This document shows positions 42,752 to 51,976 of a stretch of DNA of 64,000 nucleotides, one piece after another. Below the pieces are notes generated by a model that made no database searches, was not told the origin of the DNA, and was given only the letters and a program-made list of their open reading frames with translations. The first letter of the stretch is position 1, and the number at the start of each line of letters is the position of its first letter. The position numbers and the translations under genes are program-made. Origin of the DNA: Brooklawnia sp032229645 (GTDB lineage: Bacteria; Actinomycetota; Actinomycetes; Propionibacteriales; Propionibacteriaceae); contig CAVRLB010000001.1 in the NCBI GenBank assembly GCA_963722295.1, forward strand, positions 434,001 through 498,000. The letters are read 5' to 3'.

Positions 42752-43864
42752 CTAGCGGGTGATCTCATGATTGGGCAGGATCTCGCTGAGCGCCGCCCGG
42801 AAGGCGGCCATCTCGGCTGGGGTGCCTGCCGACACCCGCAGAAAGCCTGCCGGGCCGGTCTCGCGAATCAGTACACCACGATCGAGCAATTGCTGCCAGA
42901 CCGCGTGACGGTCGGCGAAGCGGCCGAAGAGGCAGAAGTTCGCCTGGCTTGGTACCACGTCGAGGCCATGACGACGAAGCCATTGCTGAAGGTTCTGACA
43001 CTCGTTGCGCAGCACATCGACCTGGCCGAGCATCTCGTCCCTGTTGGCCAGCGCGACCCGGGCGAGGGCCTGGGTCTGGGCCGACATGTGATAGGGCAGC
43101 CGGACGATGCGGCAGGCGTCCACCACGGCAGGTGCCGCCGCGAGGTAACCGACACGCCCCCCGGCCAGCGCGAAGGCCTTGCTCATGGTGCGGCTGACGA
43201 CCAGCTTGCCGAAGCGCGGCAGCAGGGCCAATGCGGAATCCTCCGGGACCTCGGTGAACTCCTGGTAGGCCTCGTCGACGATCACGATCGCATCGGTGGC
43301 GGCACAGATCTCGCCGATGACGCTGACCGGTGTCTGGGTGCCCGTCGGGTTGTTCGGTGTGCAGATCAGCACGATGTCGGGGTGGTGCTCGGCGATCGCA
43401 GCGAGCACCAGATCGGCGTCGACGCTGAAATCATGGCGCCTGGGCACAGTGACGTAGCCGGTGTGCGTATTGCGGGCATACTCCGGGTACATCGAGTAGG
43501 TCGGGGTGAATGCCAGCAGCGTGCGTCCGGGCCCACCGAAGGCCTGCAGCAGGTGGGTCATCACCTCGTTGGAGCCGTTGGCCACCCAGATGTTGTCGGC
43601 GCTCAGCCCGAAGCCGAGATAGGACGCCAAGTCGGCGCGCAGGCCGCGAGCCTCCCGGTCGGGATAGCGATTGATCGTCTTGGTCAGCTCACGGACGGCC
43701 TCGGACATCTGCGAGCGCACCTTGGGGCTGGGCGCGAACGGGTTCTCATTGACGTTCAGCATCACCGCAACGTCGAGCTGTGGAGCACCGTAGGGCTCCT
43801 CCCCCACCAGTTCGGGACGCAGCGGCAGCTCGTCCAGACCGATCTGGTTGCCGGTGATGCTCAT
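42752..43864 (-). CDS. hisC: Histidinol-phosphate aminotransferase
   Basis: HisC is a PLP enzyme that transaminates imidazole acetol phosphate. The 370-residue protein has NVNENPFAPSPKV near the start, ICTPNNPTGTQTP, VIVDEAYQEF and the PLP lysine segment SRTMSKAFALAGGRVGYL, all standard. Its start overlaps the hisD stop as ATGA, so the pair is translationally coupled. Confidence 0.95.
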   Translation of the reverse strand: MSITGNQIGLDELPLRPELVGEEPYGAPQLDVAVMLNVNENPFAPSPKVRSQMSEAVRELTKTINRYPDREARGLRADLASYLGFGLSADNIWVANGSNEVMTHLLQAFGGPGRTLLAFTPTYSMYPEYARNTHTGYVTVPRRHDFSVDADLVLAAIAEHHPDIVLICTPNNPTGTQTPVSVIGEICAATDAIVIVDEAYQEFTEVPEDSALALLPRFGKLVVSRTMSKAFALAGGRVGYLAAAPAVVDACRIVRLPYHMSAQTQALARVALANRDEMLGQVDVLRNECQNLQQWLRRHGLDVVPSQANFCLFGRFADRHAVWQQLLDRGVLIRETGPAGFLRVSAGTPAEMAAFRAALSEILPNHEITR

Positions 43865-45171
43865 CGTTCCTCCTCCAGCCGGACCTCGATCGCCGCGGCG
43901 TGCCCAGGCAGCCGCTCGGCCTCGGCGAAATCCATGATGCCCCGACCGATCGCGTTCAAACCCTCGCGCGAATAGTCGATGATATGCACCGACTTCATGA
44001 AGCTGCGCACGGTCAAGCCCGACGAGTACCTGGCCGCGCTGCCGGTCGGCAGCACGTGGGTGGATCCGGCGCTGTAGTCGCCGAGCGGCACCGGAGCATA
44101 GCTCCCGATGAAGATGGCGCCGGCGTTGCGGATCCGGCGAGCGACCTCGCGAGCATCGGCGGTCTGGATCTCGAGATGCTCTGCGCCGTAGTCGTTCGCG
44201 ACATCCACCGCCTGATCGATGTCGGCGACCAGGACGATACCGGACTGCTCGCCATCAAGAGCCCGACGCAGCCGATCCACGGTGGCCAGCCGGGTCACCT
44301 GGCGCTCGACCTCGTCGCCGACCCGATCGGCGAGCTCACGACTGTCGGTGATCAGCACCGAACCGGCCATCGGATCGTGTTCGGCCTGGCTGATCAGGTC
44401 GGCGGCGACGAAGCGGGGATCGGCGGTGCTGTCCGCGATCACGGCGATCTCGGTCGGTCCGGCCTCGGCATCGATGCCAACCACACCACGCAGCAGCCGT
44501 TTCGCGGCGACGACATAGATATTGCCCGGCCCGGTTACCAGGTCGACGCGCGGGCACAGCCCCGAAACGCCGTAGGCGAACATCGCGATCGCCTGGCCAC
44601 CGCCGACCGCATAGACTTCGTCCACGCCGAGCAGCGCGCAGGTCGCCAACGTCACCGGATGTGGCAGACCGCCGTACTCGGCCTGCGGTGGGGTTGCGAC
44701 CGCCAGCGATTCGACCCCTGCCACCTGTGCGGGAACAACGTTCATCACGACGCTCGAGGCCAGTGGAGCCAGGCCACCCGGCACATAGAGCCCGACCCTG
44801 TGAACCGGAATCATCGCGTTGCCGACGACCGCGCCGGGAGCAAGCTCGACGCTGCGATAGACCTGCTCGGTCTCGATCTGCTCGCAGACCGTGCGACGGC
44901 GCTCGATGGAGATCTCGATGGCCCTGCGAACCGCGGGATCGAGCTGGTCCAAGGCGTCCCGCAACGCTTCGGCAGGCACCCGCAGGTCGGTGGGAATCAC
45001 GTGATCGAACTGTTCACTGAAGCGAAGAAGTGCGGATTCGCCCTCGTCGCGCACCGCGTCGCACAGCGGGCGCACGACCTCGACCGCATGACTGACATCG
45101 AACCGGCCGCGCGGCAGCACGCCCGAATAGTCGTCAAGGGTCGTATCGGTCAGGTCGATCAGGGAAAGCAC
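43861..45171 (-). CDS. hisD: Histidinol dehydrogenase
   Basis: HisD oxidises histidinol twice to histidine with NAD and zinc. I place the start at GTG 45171 (VLSLIDLTDTTLDDYSGVLPRG), giving 436 residues, near the family norm. The ribosome site there is weak, so an upstream in-frame start up to 45219 is possible. Motifs include VHRVGLYVPGGLAPLASSVVMNVVPA, GPGNIYVVAAKRLLRGVVGIDAEAGPTEIAV, DLISQAEHDPMAGSVL, EHLEIQ and STHVLPTGSAARYSSGL. It heads the hisD-C-B-H-A operon, divergent from ybaK across a 139-bp gap. Confidence 0.95.
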   Translation of the reverse strand: MLSLIDLTDTTLDDYSGVLPRGRFDVSHAVEVVRPLCDAVRDEGESALLRFSEQFDHVIPTDLRVPAEALRDALDQLDPAVRRAIEISIERRRTVCEQIETEQVYRSVELAPGAVVGNAMIPVHRVGLYVPGGLAPLASSVVMNVVPAQVAGVESLAVATPPQAEYGGLPHPVTLATCALLGVDEVYAVGGGQAIAMFAYGVSGLCPRVDLVTGPGNIYVVAAKRLLRGVVGIDAEAGPTEIAVIADSTADPRFVAADLISQAEHDPMAGSVLITDSRELADRVGDEVERQVTRLATVDRLRRALDGEQSGIVLVADIDQAVDVANDYGAEHLEIQTADAREVARRIRNAGAIFIGSYAPVPLGDYSAGSTHVLPTGSAARYSSGLTVRSFMKSVHIIDYSREGLNAIGRGIMDFAEAERLPGHAAAIEVRLEEER

Positions 45172-45310
45172 ACCTTTGATTCTAGTGGTGCCGCGACGAG
45201 CGCTGCGCATAGTCCTCATCCGCGTGCCGGCACGACGCTCGCACGATCATGAACTACTACCATCGTGATAGTTCGGCTCGGGGTAGAACTGGTAAGGCAG
45301 GTGATCGAAG

Positions 45311-45820
45311 ATGGGCAAACGCAAGGCGGCCTCTGCCGCCACTCCGGCGACGGTCGCGCTGACGCGCGCCAAGGTGCGGTTCATCGTCCACGAGTACGAA
45401 CACGATCCCGCAAACCATCACTTCGGCGATGAGACCGTCGATGTGATGGGAGTCGATCCGCGTCGCACGTTCAAGACCCTGGTGGCCGAGCTGACCGGCG
45501 GCCGCCATCCGGTCGTTTGCGCGGTGGTGCCGGTCAGCGGCCAGCTCGACCTGAAGGCTCTGGCGCAGGCCGCCGGAGCGAAGAAGTCCGCGATGGCCGA
45601 TCCGGCCCTCGCCGAACGCATCACCGGATATGTCGTAGGCGGCATCTCTCCGCTCGGCCAGAAGCGTCAATTGCCCGTCTTCATCGACTCGTCGGCGCTG
45701 GACTTCCCCACGATGCTGGTCTCCGGGGGTCGCCGTGGGTTCTCAGTCGAGTTGGCTGCTCGCGACCTGGCCGACGTCCTGCGTGCCACTTTCGCCGAGA
45801 TCGGACGCGCCCGCGCCTGA
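45311..45820 (+). CDS. ybaK: Cys-tRNA(Pro) deacylase (YbaK/EbsC)
   Basis: YbaK hydrolyses cysteine from mischarged tRNA-Pro. The 169-residue protein starts MGKRKAASAATPATVALTRAKVRFIVHEYEHD and has the family segments DPRRTFKTLVAEL, the catalytic-site KKSAMADPALAERITGYVVGGISPLGQKRQLPVFID and GRRGFSVELAARDLADVL. The 3' end overlaps the convergent membrane-protein gene by 78 bp. Confidence 0.93.
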   Translation: MGKRKAASAATPATVALTRAKVRFIVHEYEHDPANHHFGDETVDVMGVDPRRTFKTLVAELTGGRHPVVCAVVPVSGQLDLKALAQAAGAKKSAMADPALAERITGYVVGGISPLGQKRQLPVFIDSSALDFPTMLVSGGRRGFSVELAARDLADVLRATFAEIGRARA

Positions 45821-46441
45821 TTCGGTCTTCTCCGCCATCGGCAAGTCGCCGGCAGCGTCGCTCTCGTGGCTGAGATTCGCGTAGAGCATGACCGGAATGA
45901 TCGCGCCCAGTGCCCAGACCAGCAGCGCCGACGCGGTGTGCAACTGAAAGTCGATGGGGATCCGGTCTCCCGAGCTGGCCTCCGCGATACGCTCCGCGAA
46001 GCCGCTGGGTCCTTGCAGCACCCCGACCAGCCAGCACACTGCGCCCGAGGCCAGTCCGCCGACGGTGGCAATCGCCGCGACCGGCCAGCCGACACGCGGG
46101 AACAGTGCCCAGGCGACCAGCCCGAGAGCCAGGCCGGCCAGCAGCCCGATGATGACGTAGATCGCGTCCATCGAGAAGATCTGGCCGACGGCTCGTTCGG
46201 TCATCTGGACCGAACCGTCATCGCCGGTCAAGTAGCTGGGCACCTTCACGATGGCGTGCCAGACCCACCCCGAGATCACACCCGCGAGCACCACCACACC
46301 CGCATAGACCAACAGCCGGGTGGATAGCGGGCCGCTGGTCAGGTTCGGACGCCGACGCGACGTGCGATCCAGCGGGATGCTGGACTCGGCGGTTGACACC
46401 GCCTCGCCGGGCAGGTCCGCATTGGCTGCCGCGTCGGACAT
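45743..46441 (-). CDS. Small four-helix membrane protein of unknown function
   Basis: I do not recognise a named family with confidence. The ATG at 46441 (MSDAAANADLPGEAV) follows TAGGAG at good spacing and gives 232 residues; an ATG 24 nt upstream lacks such a site. The protein has a polar N-terminus and about four hydrophobic helices: LLVYAGVVVLAGVISGWVW, AIYVIIGLLAGLALGLVAW, PVAAIATVGGLASGAVCWLVG and ASALLVWALGAIIPVMLYA. An acidic tail follows. It resembles small actinobacterial membrane proteins of the DUF2567 type, but this is uncertain. It is upstream of ybaK's 3' end and 45 bp from the dnaE end. Confidence 0.72.
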   Translation of the reverse strand: MSDAAANADLPGEAVSTAESSIPLDRTSRRRPNLTSGPLSTRLLVYAGVVVLAGVISGWVWHAIVKVPSYLTGDDGSVQMTERAVGQIFSMDAIYVIIGLLAGLALGLVAWALFPRVGWPVAAIATVGGLASGAVCWLVGVLQGPSGFAERIAEASSGDRIPIDFQLHTASALLVWALGAIIPVMLYANLSHESDAAGDLPMAEKTESGAGASDLGESGTQDVGQVASSQLD

Positions 46442-46510
46442 CGGCTTACTCCTAAAATCGGACATCGTGATCAGTCTAGTTGGACGAAGCGCGGGACTCC
46501 GAGCGGCAGC

Positions 46511-49500
46511 TTAGCTGCCCAGACACGACGGCCCCAGCAATGCCTTCAGATCGGCGATCAGTGGTTGAGAAGGGCTGACGCGCAACTCATCGGCCAGCTG
46601 GAAGAGCTGCGTCTGATCCGGACGATGCAGTCTGAGACGCACCTGGGTCGGTCCTGGGTGCGCGGTCAGTACCCCGCGCAGGCGGTCGACGACTCCAGGA
46701 GTGCAGCGATTGACCCTCAACTCGATGACCACCGGCCGCTTGTCGGCCGATGTGACATCGAGGCCTGCAACGGTATCGGCGTGCAGCTCGACCGAATCGT
46801 CGCGCACGTTGACGCGGCCCCTGACCCGCACGATCGAGTCCGGCACCAACTCCCCGGCCACCTGCTCATAGACATTCGGAAAGACCGAGACGTTGATCGA
46901 GGCATCCAGATCCTCCACCGCCAGCGACGCCCAGATACGACCCTGTTTGGTCTGGCGGCGCTGCACCTGGGTGATCATCCCGCAGATCGTCTGAGTGCTG
47001 CCCTGGCCTCCCTCGCCGCGCTCGTTGAGGCCGACGATCGTGGTCGTCCGCTCGGTCTGCAGCACATGTTCCAGCCCGTTCAGCGGATGGTCCGAGACAT
47101 ACAGCCCGAGCATCTCGCGCTCGAAGGCGAGCTTCGTCCGCTTGTCCCAGTCCTCGGTCTGGGGCACCGGATCGTGGGCGACTGCGGCCTGGTCGTCGTC
47201 CATACCGAAACCGCCGAGCAGCGAGTCCTGACCATGTTCGGCGTTGCGCTTGAGTTCGACCACCTGATCGACCGCGGATTCGAAGATCTCCATCAGCGCC
47301 CGGCGCGAATGCCCGAACGAATCGAAGGCCCCTGCCTTGATCAGCGACTCGGTGACCCGCTTGTTGCAAGCCGCCAGCGACACGTTGTCGAGATAGCTAT
47401 AGAAGTCGGTTGCAGGCCCGCGCTCCTCGCGCGCGGCGACGATCGCGGTCACGACGTTGCTGCCGACATTGCGGATCGCGCCCAGCCCGAAGCGGACATC
47501 GGTGCCGACGGCGGTATACATACCGTCGGACTCGTTGACATCGGGGGGTAGCACCTTGATGCCCATCCGCCGGCATTCGGCTAGATAGACCGCCGACTTG
47601 TCCTTCTCGTCCTTGACCGATTGCAGCAGGGCTGCCATGTACTCGGTCGGATAGTTCGCCTTCAACCAGGCCGTCTGGTAGCTCACCAGGCCGTAGGCGG
47701 CCGAGTGCGATTTGTTGAAGGCGTAGTCGCTGAACGGGACGAGGATGTCCCAGACGGTCTGGAAGGCCTCATGGGAGTAGCCACGCTCCAGCATGCCGTC
47801 GCGAAAGCGGTCGTACTGGGCGTCCAGCTCTTTCTTCTTCTTCTTGCCCATCACGCGGCGCAGCAGATCTGCCGCGCCCAGCGTGTACCCGGCGAGCCGC
47901 TGCGCGATGGCCATCACCTGTTCTTGGTAGACGATCAGGCCGTAGGTCTCGTTCAGGATGTCTTGGAGCGGGGCTTCCAGCTCGGGGTGGATCGGGGTGA
48001 CCGGTTCGCGTCCGGTCTTGCGACGGGCGTACTTGTTGTGTGAGTCCGCGCCCATCGGGCCTGGACGATAGAGGGCGCCGACCGCGGAGATGTCTTCGAA
48101 CTGGTCGGGGCGCATCGAGCGCAGCAGCGCGCGCATCGGTCCGCCATCGAGCTGGAAAACGCCAAGAGTGTCACCGCGCTGCAGCAGGTCGAATGTCGCC
48201 TCATCGTCCAACGAGATCTCGTTGATCGCGACATCGATGCCCCTGTTGCGCTTGATATTGCGGATCGCGTCATCGATCACCGTCAGGTTGCGCAGACCCA
48301 GGAAGTCCATCTTGACCAGGCCGAGGGATTCGGCGCTCGGGTAGTCGAACTGGGTGATGATGGCGCCGTCCTGTTCGCGTTTCATCACCGGGATGATGTC
48401 GGTCAGCGGAACCGATCCCATGATGACACCGCAGGCGTGCACACCCCATTGCCGCTTCAGGCCCTCGATGCCCTGGGCGGTGTCGACGACCTCCTGGACC
48501 TCGGGATCGTTGGCGTAGAGCTCACGAAACTCACCGCCTTCGGCATAGCGCGAGTGCTCCGGGTTGAAGATCTGCTTGAGCGGAACGTCTTTGCCCATGA
48601 CCGCAGGCGGCATCGCCTTGGTGATGCGCTCGCCGACCACGAACGCCTTGTCGAGCACGCGGGCGGAATCCTTGACCGCCTGCTTGGCCTTGATGGTGCC
48701 GTAGGTGACGATCTGGGCGACATGGTCCTTGCCGTACTTGCGCGTGACATAGTCGAGTACCTCGCCGCGACGACGCTCGTCGAAGTCGACATCGAAGTCG
48801 GGCAGCGAGGGACGTTCCGGGTTGAGAAATCGCTCGAACAGCAGGCCATACGGCAGCGGATCGAGATCGGTGATGCCCATCGCATAGGCGATGATCGAGC
48901 CGGCGCCCGAACCACGGCCCGGACCGACCCGGATGCCGTTGCGTTTGGCCCACATGATGTAATCGGCGACCACCAGGAAGTACCCGGGGTAGCCCTTCTG
49001 CAAGATGATGCCGAGCTCGTAGTCGGCACGCTCGCGGATGTGGTCGGGCAGCGGATCGCCGTAGCGCTGCCGCAGCCCGATCTCGGCATCGTGACGGAAC
49101 CAGGATTCCTCGGTCTGTCCCTCGGGCACCGGGAAGATCGGCATATAGGTGCCCGATCCTTCGTCGAAGCTCGTCTCGCAGCGCTCGGCGATTTCCAAGG
49201 TGTTGTCACACGCCTGGGGATAGCTGCTGAACAGCGTCCGCATCTGATCGGCGGTCTTGAGGTAATAGCCGGTGCCGTCGAACTTGAACCTGTTGGGATC
49301 GCTCATCCGCGAGCCGGATGAGACGCAGAGCAGGATGTCTTGAGCCTTGGCGTCCTCGGCATGCACGTAGTGCAGGTCGTTGCTGGCGACCAGCGGGGCA
49401 CCGACCTTCTTCGCCAGCTTGATCAGGTCGGAGCGAACCTGGGTCTCGATCTTCAGACCGTGGTCCATCAGCTCGACAAAGAAGTTCTCTTTGCCGAAGA

Positions 49501-50032
49501 TCGACTGGAACTCGGCGGCCGAGGCAACTGCTTTGTCGAACATCCCAAGCCGCAAGTAGGTCTGCACCTCACCCGAGGGACAGCCGGTGGTGGCGATCAG
49601 GCCCTCGTGGTACTCGTTGAGCAGTTCCCGGTCGGCACGCGGCTTGTAGAACTGGCCTTCCAGACTGGAGCGGGACGAGAGCCGGAAGAGGTTGTGCATG
49701 CCCTCGCGGGTCTGGCTCCAGATCGTCATGTGGGTATAGGCACCCTTGGCGGCGACATCGTCGCCGGTGCCATCGCCGAACTGGACGCGTTTGCGTTCCC
49801 AGCGTGGGGTGCCCGGGGTGAGGTAGGCCTCAAGACCGATGATCGGCTTGATCCCGTGCTTCTTGGCGGTTCGATAGAAGTCGTAGGCACCGAACATATT
49901 GCCATGGTCGGTGATCCCGATCGCGGGCATACCCTGATCTTTGGCCGCCACAATCAGGTCTTCGACGCGCGCCGCACCATCCAACATGGAGAAATCGGTG
50001 TGATTGTGCAGATGGACGAACCCCTGCGCCAT
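46511..50032 (-). CDS. dnaE: DNA polymerase III subunit alpha
   Basis: DnaE is the replicative polymerase catalytic chain. The 1173-residue protein starts with a PHP domain (FVHLHNHTDFSMLDGAARVEDLI) whose metal-binding histidines look intact. In mycobacterial DnaE1 such a PHP domain provides proofreading, and the same may hold here. The palm acidic residues are in SLPDFDVDFDERRR and nearby GPGRGSGAGSII. The finger region, the beta-clamp-proximal helix-hairpin-helix and an OB domain (TICGMITQVQRRQTKQGRIWASLAVED) follow. It appears complete and single-copy in the window, transcribed alone. Confidence 0.97.
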   Translation of the reverse strand: MAQGFVHLHNHTDFSMLDGAARVEDLIVAAKDQGMPAIGITDHGNMFGAYDFYRTAKKHGIKPIIGLEAYLTPGTPRWERKRVQFGDGTGDDVAAKGAYTHMTIWSQTREGMHNLFRLSSRSSLEGQFYKPRADRELLNEYHEGLIATTGCPSGEVQTYLRLGMFDKAVASAAEFQSIFGKENFFVELMDHGLKIETQVRSDLIKLAKKVGAPLVASNDLHYVHAEDAKAQDILLCVSSGSRMSDPNRFKFDGTGYYLKTADQMRTLFSSYPQACDNTLEIAERCETSFDEGSGTYMPIFPVPEGQTEESWFRHDAEIGLRQRYGDPLPDHIRERADYELGIILQKGYPGYFLVVADYIMWAKRNGIRVGPGRGSGAGSIIAYAMGITDLDPLPYGLLFERFLNPERPSLPDFDVDFDERRRGEVLDYVTRKYGKDHVAQIVTYGTIKAKQAVKDSARVLDKAFVVGERITKAMPPAVMGKDVPLKQIFNPEHSRYAEGGEFRELYANDPEVQEVVDTAQGIEGLKRQWGVHACGVIMGSVPLTDIIPVMKREQDGAIITQFDYPSAESLGLVKMDFLGLRNLTVIDDAIRNIKRNRGIDVAINEISLDDEATFDLLQRGDTLGVFQLDGGPMRALLRSMRPDQFEDISAVGALYRPGPMGADSHNKYARRKTGREPVTPIHPELEAPLQDILNETYGLIVYQEQVMAIAQRLAGYTLGAADLLRRVMGKKKKKELDAQYDRFRDGMLERGYSHEAFQTVWDILVPFSDYAFNKSHSAAYGLVSYQTAWLKANYPTEYMAALLQSVKDEKDKSAVYLAECRRMGIKVLPPDVNESDGMYTAVGTDVRFGLGAIRNVGSNVVTAIVAAREERGPATDFYSYLDNVSLAACNKRVTESLIKAGAFDSFGHSRRALMEIFESAVDQVVELKRNAEHGQDSLLGGFGMDDDQAAVAHDPVPQTEDWDKRTKLAFEREMLGLYVSDHPLNGLEHVLQTERTTTIVGLNERGEGGQGSTQTICGMITQVQRRQTKQGRIWASLAVEDLDASINVSVFPNVYEQVAGELVPDSIVRVRGRVNVRDDSVELHADTVAGLDVTSADKRPVVIELRVNRCTPGVVDRLRGVLTAHPGPTQVRLRLHRPDQTQLFQLADELRVSPSQPLIADLKALLGPSCLGS

Positions 50033-50109
50033 GCCTATCGACCTGCCCTTCGTCGCGTGTTCTGCCTCACCTTACCCCGGCTGCACGAAGCCGGTGGTGC
50101 CCGGCCGTG

Positions 50110-50165
50110 CCGCTAACGCGACGCCGGTAGTACCGCTAACGCGACGTAGTGCGGCTAGCGCGTCG
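50110..50165. repeat. Short direct repeats upstream of dnaE
   Basis: CCGCTAACGCGACG occurs at 50110-50123 and 50133-50146, 23 bp apart. A third, weaker copy (11 of 14 bases) is at 50152-50165. They lie 80-135 bp before the dnaE start, in the roughly 200-bp gap between dnaE and the broken hipA gene, which holds no other gene I can see. A regulatory role for dnaE is possible; they may also be a remnant. Confidence 0.5.
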
Positions 50166-50239
50166 GGGAGACCCGCGCTGCTTCCTAGCACGCCTACCCC
50201 CACTCCCGGATCGTGTAGATGTACGGCCCATCACGGGCT

Positions 50240-50883
50240 CGGACGCTACACACTGAACCAGCCGTCATCCCGGCCGAAAGCATCGGTGCTCGATGACGAC
50301 GGCAGACTGATGATGGCCAAGTTCCCGATGTTCGGTGACCGGATCAACAACCCGGCCTGGGAGAAGGTTGCGCTGGATCTGGCCGCACTGGCAGGCATCA
50401 CGGTTCCGCGCTCGCAGCTGGTTCGCGGTAGCCACGAGGTGCTGCTGCTCGATCGTTTCGATCGTGACGGCAGCACCAGAATCCCCTATGCGACGTACCG
50501 GACGCTGCTCAACAATCGCGATGAGAGCGCACGACGGTCTCGCCGATCTCGTCGCTGCCTGCGGGCTCAGACCTGGGCAAAGTCAGGAGATTCTGCGTGA
50601 GATACATGATGCACTCTCGCAAATCGGTGAACTGGCCGGAACTCACGGGATCGCGGAAGGTGAGATCGCCAAGATGACCTCCGCGTTGTCCACGGTGCAT
50701 GCGCAACTTCAGCCGAACACACCTCGTCAGCAACGCGACCAATTCGGTGGCGCTCGCAGGGGAAAGACGACACCCCGAAGCAACGCGGGGTCATTCGCCC
50801 CGCTGACCGAGCCGCGCACTCCCGCATCAGGGGCGCCGCTATCCGAAGCCTCGCGCGAATCCGGGGATGTCGAGCGGCAATGA
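50240..50883 (+). pseudogene. Broken HipA-type kinase gene
   Basis: HipA proteins are Ser/Thr kinase toxins or persistence factors. Here the N-lobe portion NQPSSRPKASVLDDDGRLMMAKFP, AWEKVALDLAALAGITVPRS and VLLLDRFDRDGSTRIPYATYRTLL runs in one frame to about 50520. The sequence then continues in another frame with a HipA-like C-terminal piece (HDGLADLVAACGLRPGQSQEILREI, GIAEGEIAKMTSAL). The catalytic and metal-binding segments in between are missing, and no convincing start remains. An internal deletion with a frameshift explains this. The 170 bp after it shows nothing recognisable. Confidence 0.75.
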
Positions 50884-51052
50884 CTCTATGTGGCCCGCTG
50901 GACGAGTCTCTGCCCGCGGACCTGAGCCGCGCGCATCTCGCGACGATTACCCGCCAGCGGATTGTGCGGGTTCACAGCCCGAGACAGGCCCGGACGCTGC
51001 ACAATCCGCCGCATATTCGTGGAATCCGACGCCACCGATAGGACCTTCTGCC

Positions 51053-51376
51053 TCAGCGCAGCACGCCCTTGGCCGGATCACCCAGCGGCACGTCGTCCAC
51101 CCGCGCAACATCGGTGGGGGCGGCACGCAGGTGGGCACTGAGCTCGTTCAGCTTGTCCATCGCGGCACCGGTGGCGTGTGCATCCAGATCGGCCGCAGTG
51201 CTCCAGCGCTCGAGAACGTACACCTTCTCGGCGTTCTGATCGACCTGCAGTGCGTACAGCTCACAGCCGCTCTCCTGATGGACGAGCGGCGAGACGACCC
51301 GGAACGCCTCGACGATCTCCTGCACCTTGCCCGGCAGCGGATGGATGGTGGCGACGACATTGAACGGTTCAGCCAT
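51053..51376 (-). CDS. Antibiotic-biosynthesis-monooxygenase (ABM/YgiN-like) domain protein
   Basis: The 107-residue protein is a single ferredoxin-like ABM domain: VVATIHPLPGKVQEIVEAFRVV, HQESGCELYALQVDQNAEKVYVLERW and DAHATGAAMDKLNELSAHL. Such small dimeric proteins include quinol monooxygenases and haem-handling enzymes; the substrate here is unknown. The gene stands alone among decayed sequence. Confidence 0.82.
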   Translation of the reverse strand: MAEPFNVVATIHPLPGKVQEIVEAFRVVSPLVHQESGCELYALQVDQNAEKVYVLERWSTAADLDAHATGAAMDKLNELSAHLRAAPTDVARVDDVPLGDPAKGVLR

Positions 51377-51420
51377 AAGAATGCTCCCTTGCGTTGACGA
51401 TTCGTGCCGACGGTCAAAGA

Positions 51421-51976
51421 CTAGACGCTGCCACCGACAGCCGGCGCGCGGCCGGCCGCGATACTCGACAGCAAAGTCAGCACGAAGGCCAGGCCCACCC
51501 CGGTGACCACAGCGAGCACGAAACCTACCGCATTGGTCGAGACGAACGGCGCAACGAAGGTCGGCAAATAGGCCGTGGCCTGGCGGTCGTCACCGGCCAG
51601 CCCCAGGCCAGCGTTCGGCGCATCAGATGGTAGACCCCGATACCGGCCAGGACGCCCCGACCAGGCCACCGATCACCCCGCCATTGACGGACAAGATGCC
51701 CGCGACCGCACCCGCAACGGCACCGACTTCGTCCATGCCCGAAACCTTGCGCGCCGGGAGGGTCCTAAGCAAAGCCGCAGGTTCGTCGCCTCCTTGCGAA
51801 CGAAGGTTGCCGCCGCTGCTGCCGATGATTGCGATGCTCCGTTTGCCCGAATCCATGGCTCTCATCTCAACGCCCAGCGAGAACAGTGCCGTACTGGAAG
51901 CCGAGCCCATGCCATGCCCGGCAGATGGCCGAGCGCCGTGGATTCTATAGGTCTCATCGTCTAGCGTTATCCGCAT
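51421..51976 (-). pseudogene. Decayed membrane-protein gene, possibly a PTS EIIC remnant
   Basis: Minus-strand frames here encode hydrophobic pieces without a continuous gene. One runs GAVAGAVAGILSVNGGVIGGLVGASWP and stops at 51623. A second frame, read through to 51421, has TAYLPTFVAPFVSTNAVGFVLAVVTG. Together they look like the last helices of a transporter and weakly recall the C-terminus of sugar PTS EIIC proteins. A fragment EPAAL in the first part could be the EIIC Glu-Pro motif. The identity is a guess; a small real membrane protein cannot be excluded. Confidence 0.35.

Noticed and set aside
50884..51052. Possible small gene after the hipA remnant
   Set aside because: Short Arg-rich frames only; no ribosome site or recognisable motif.
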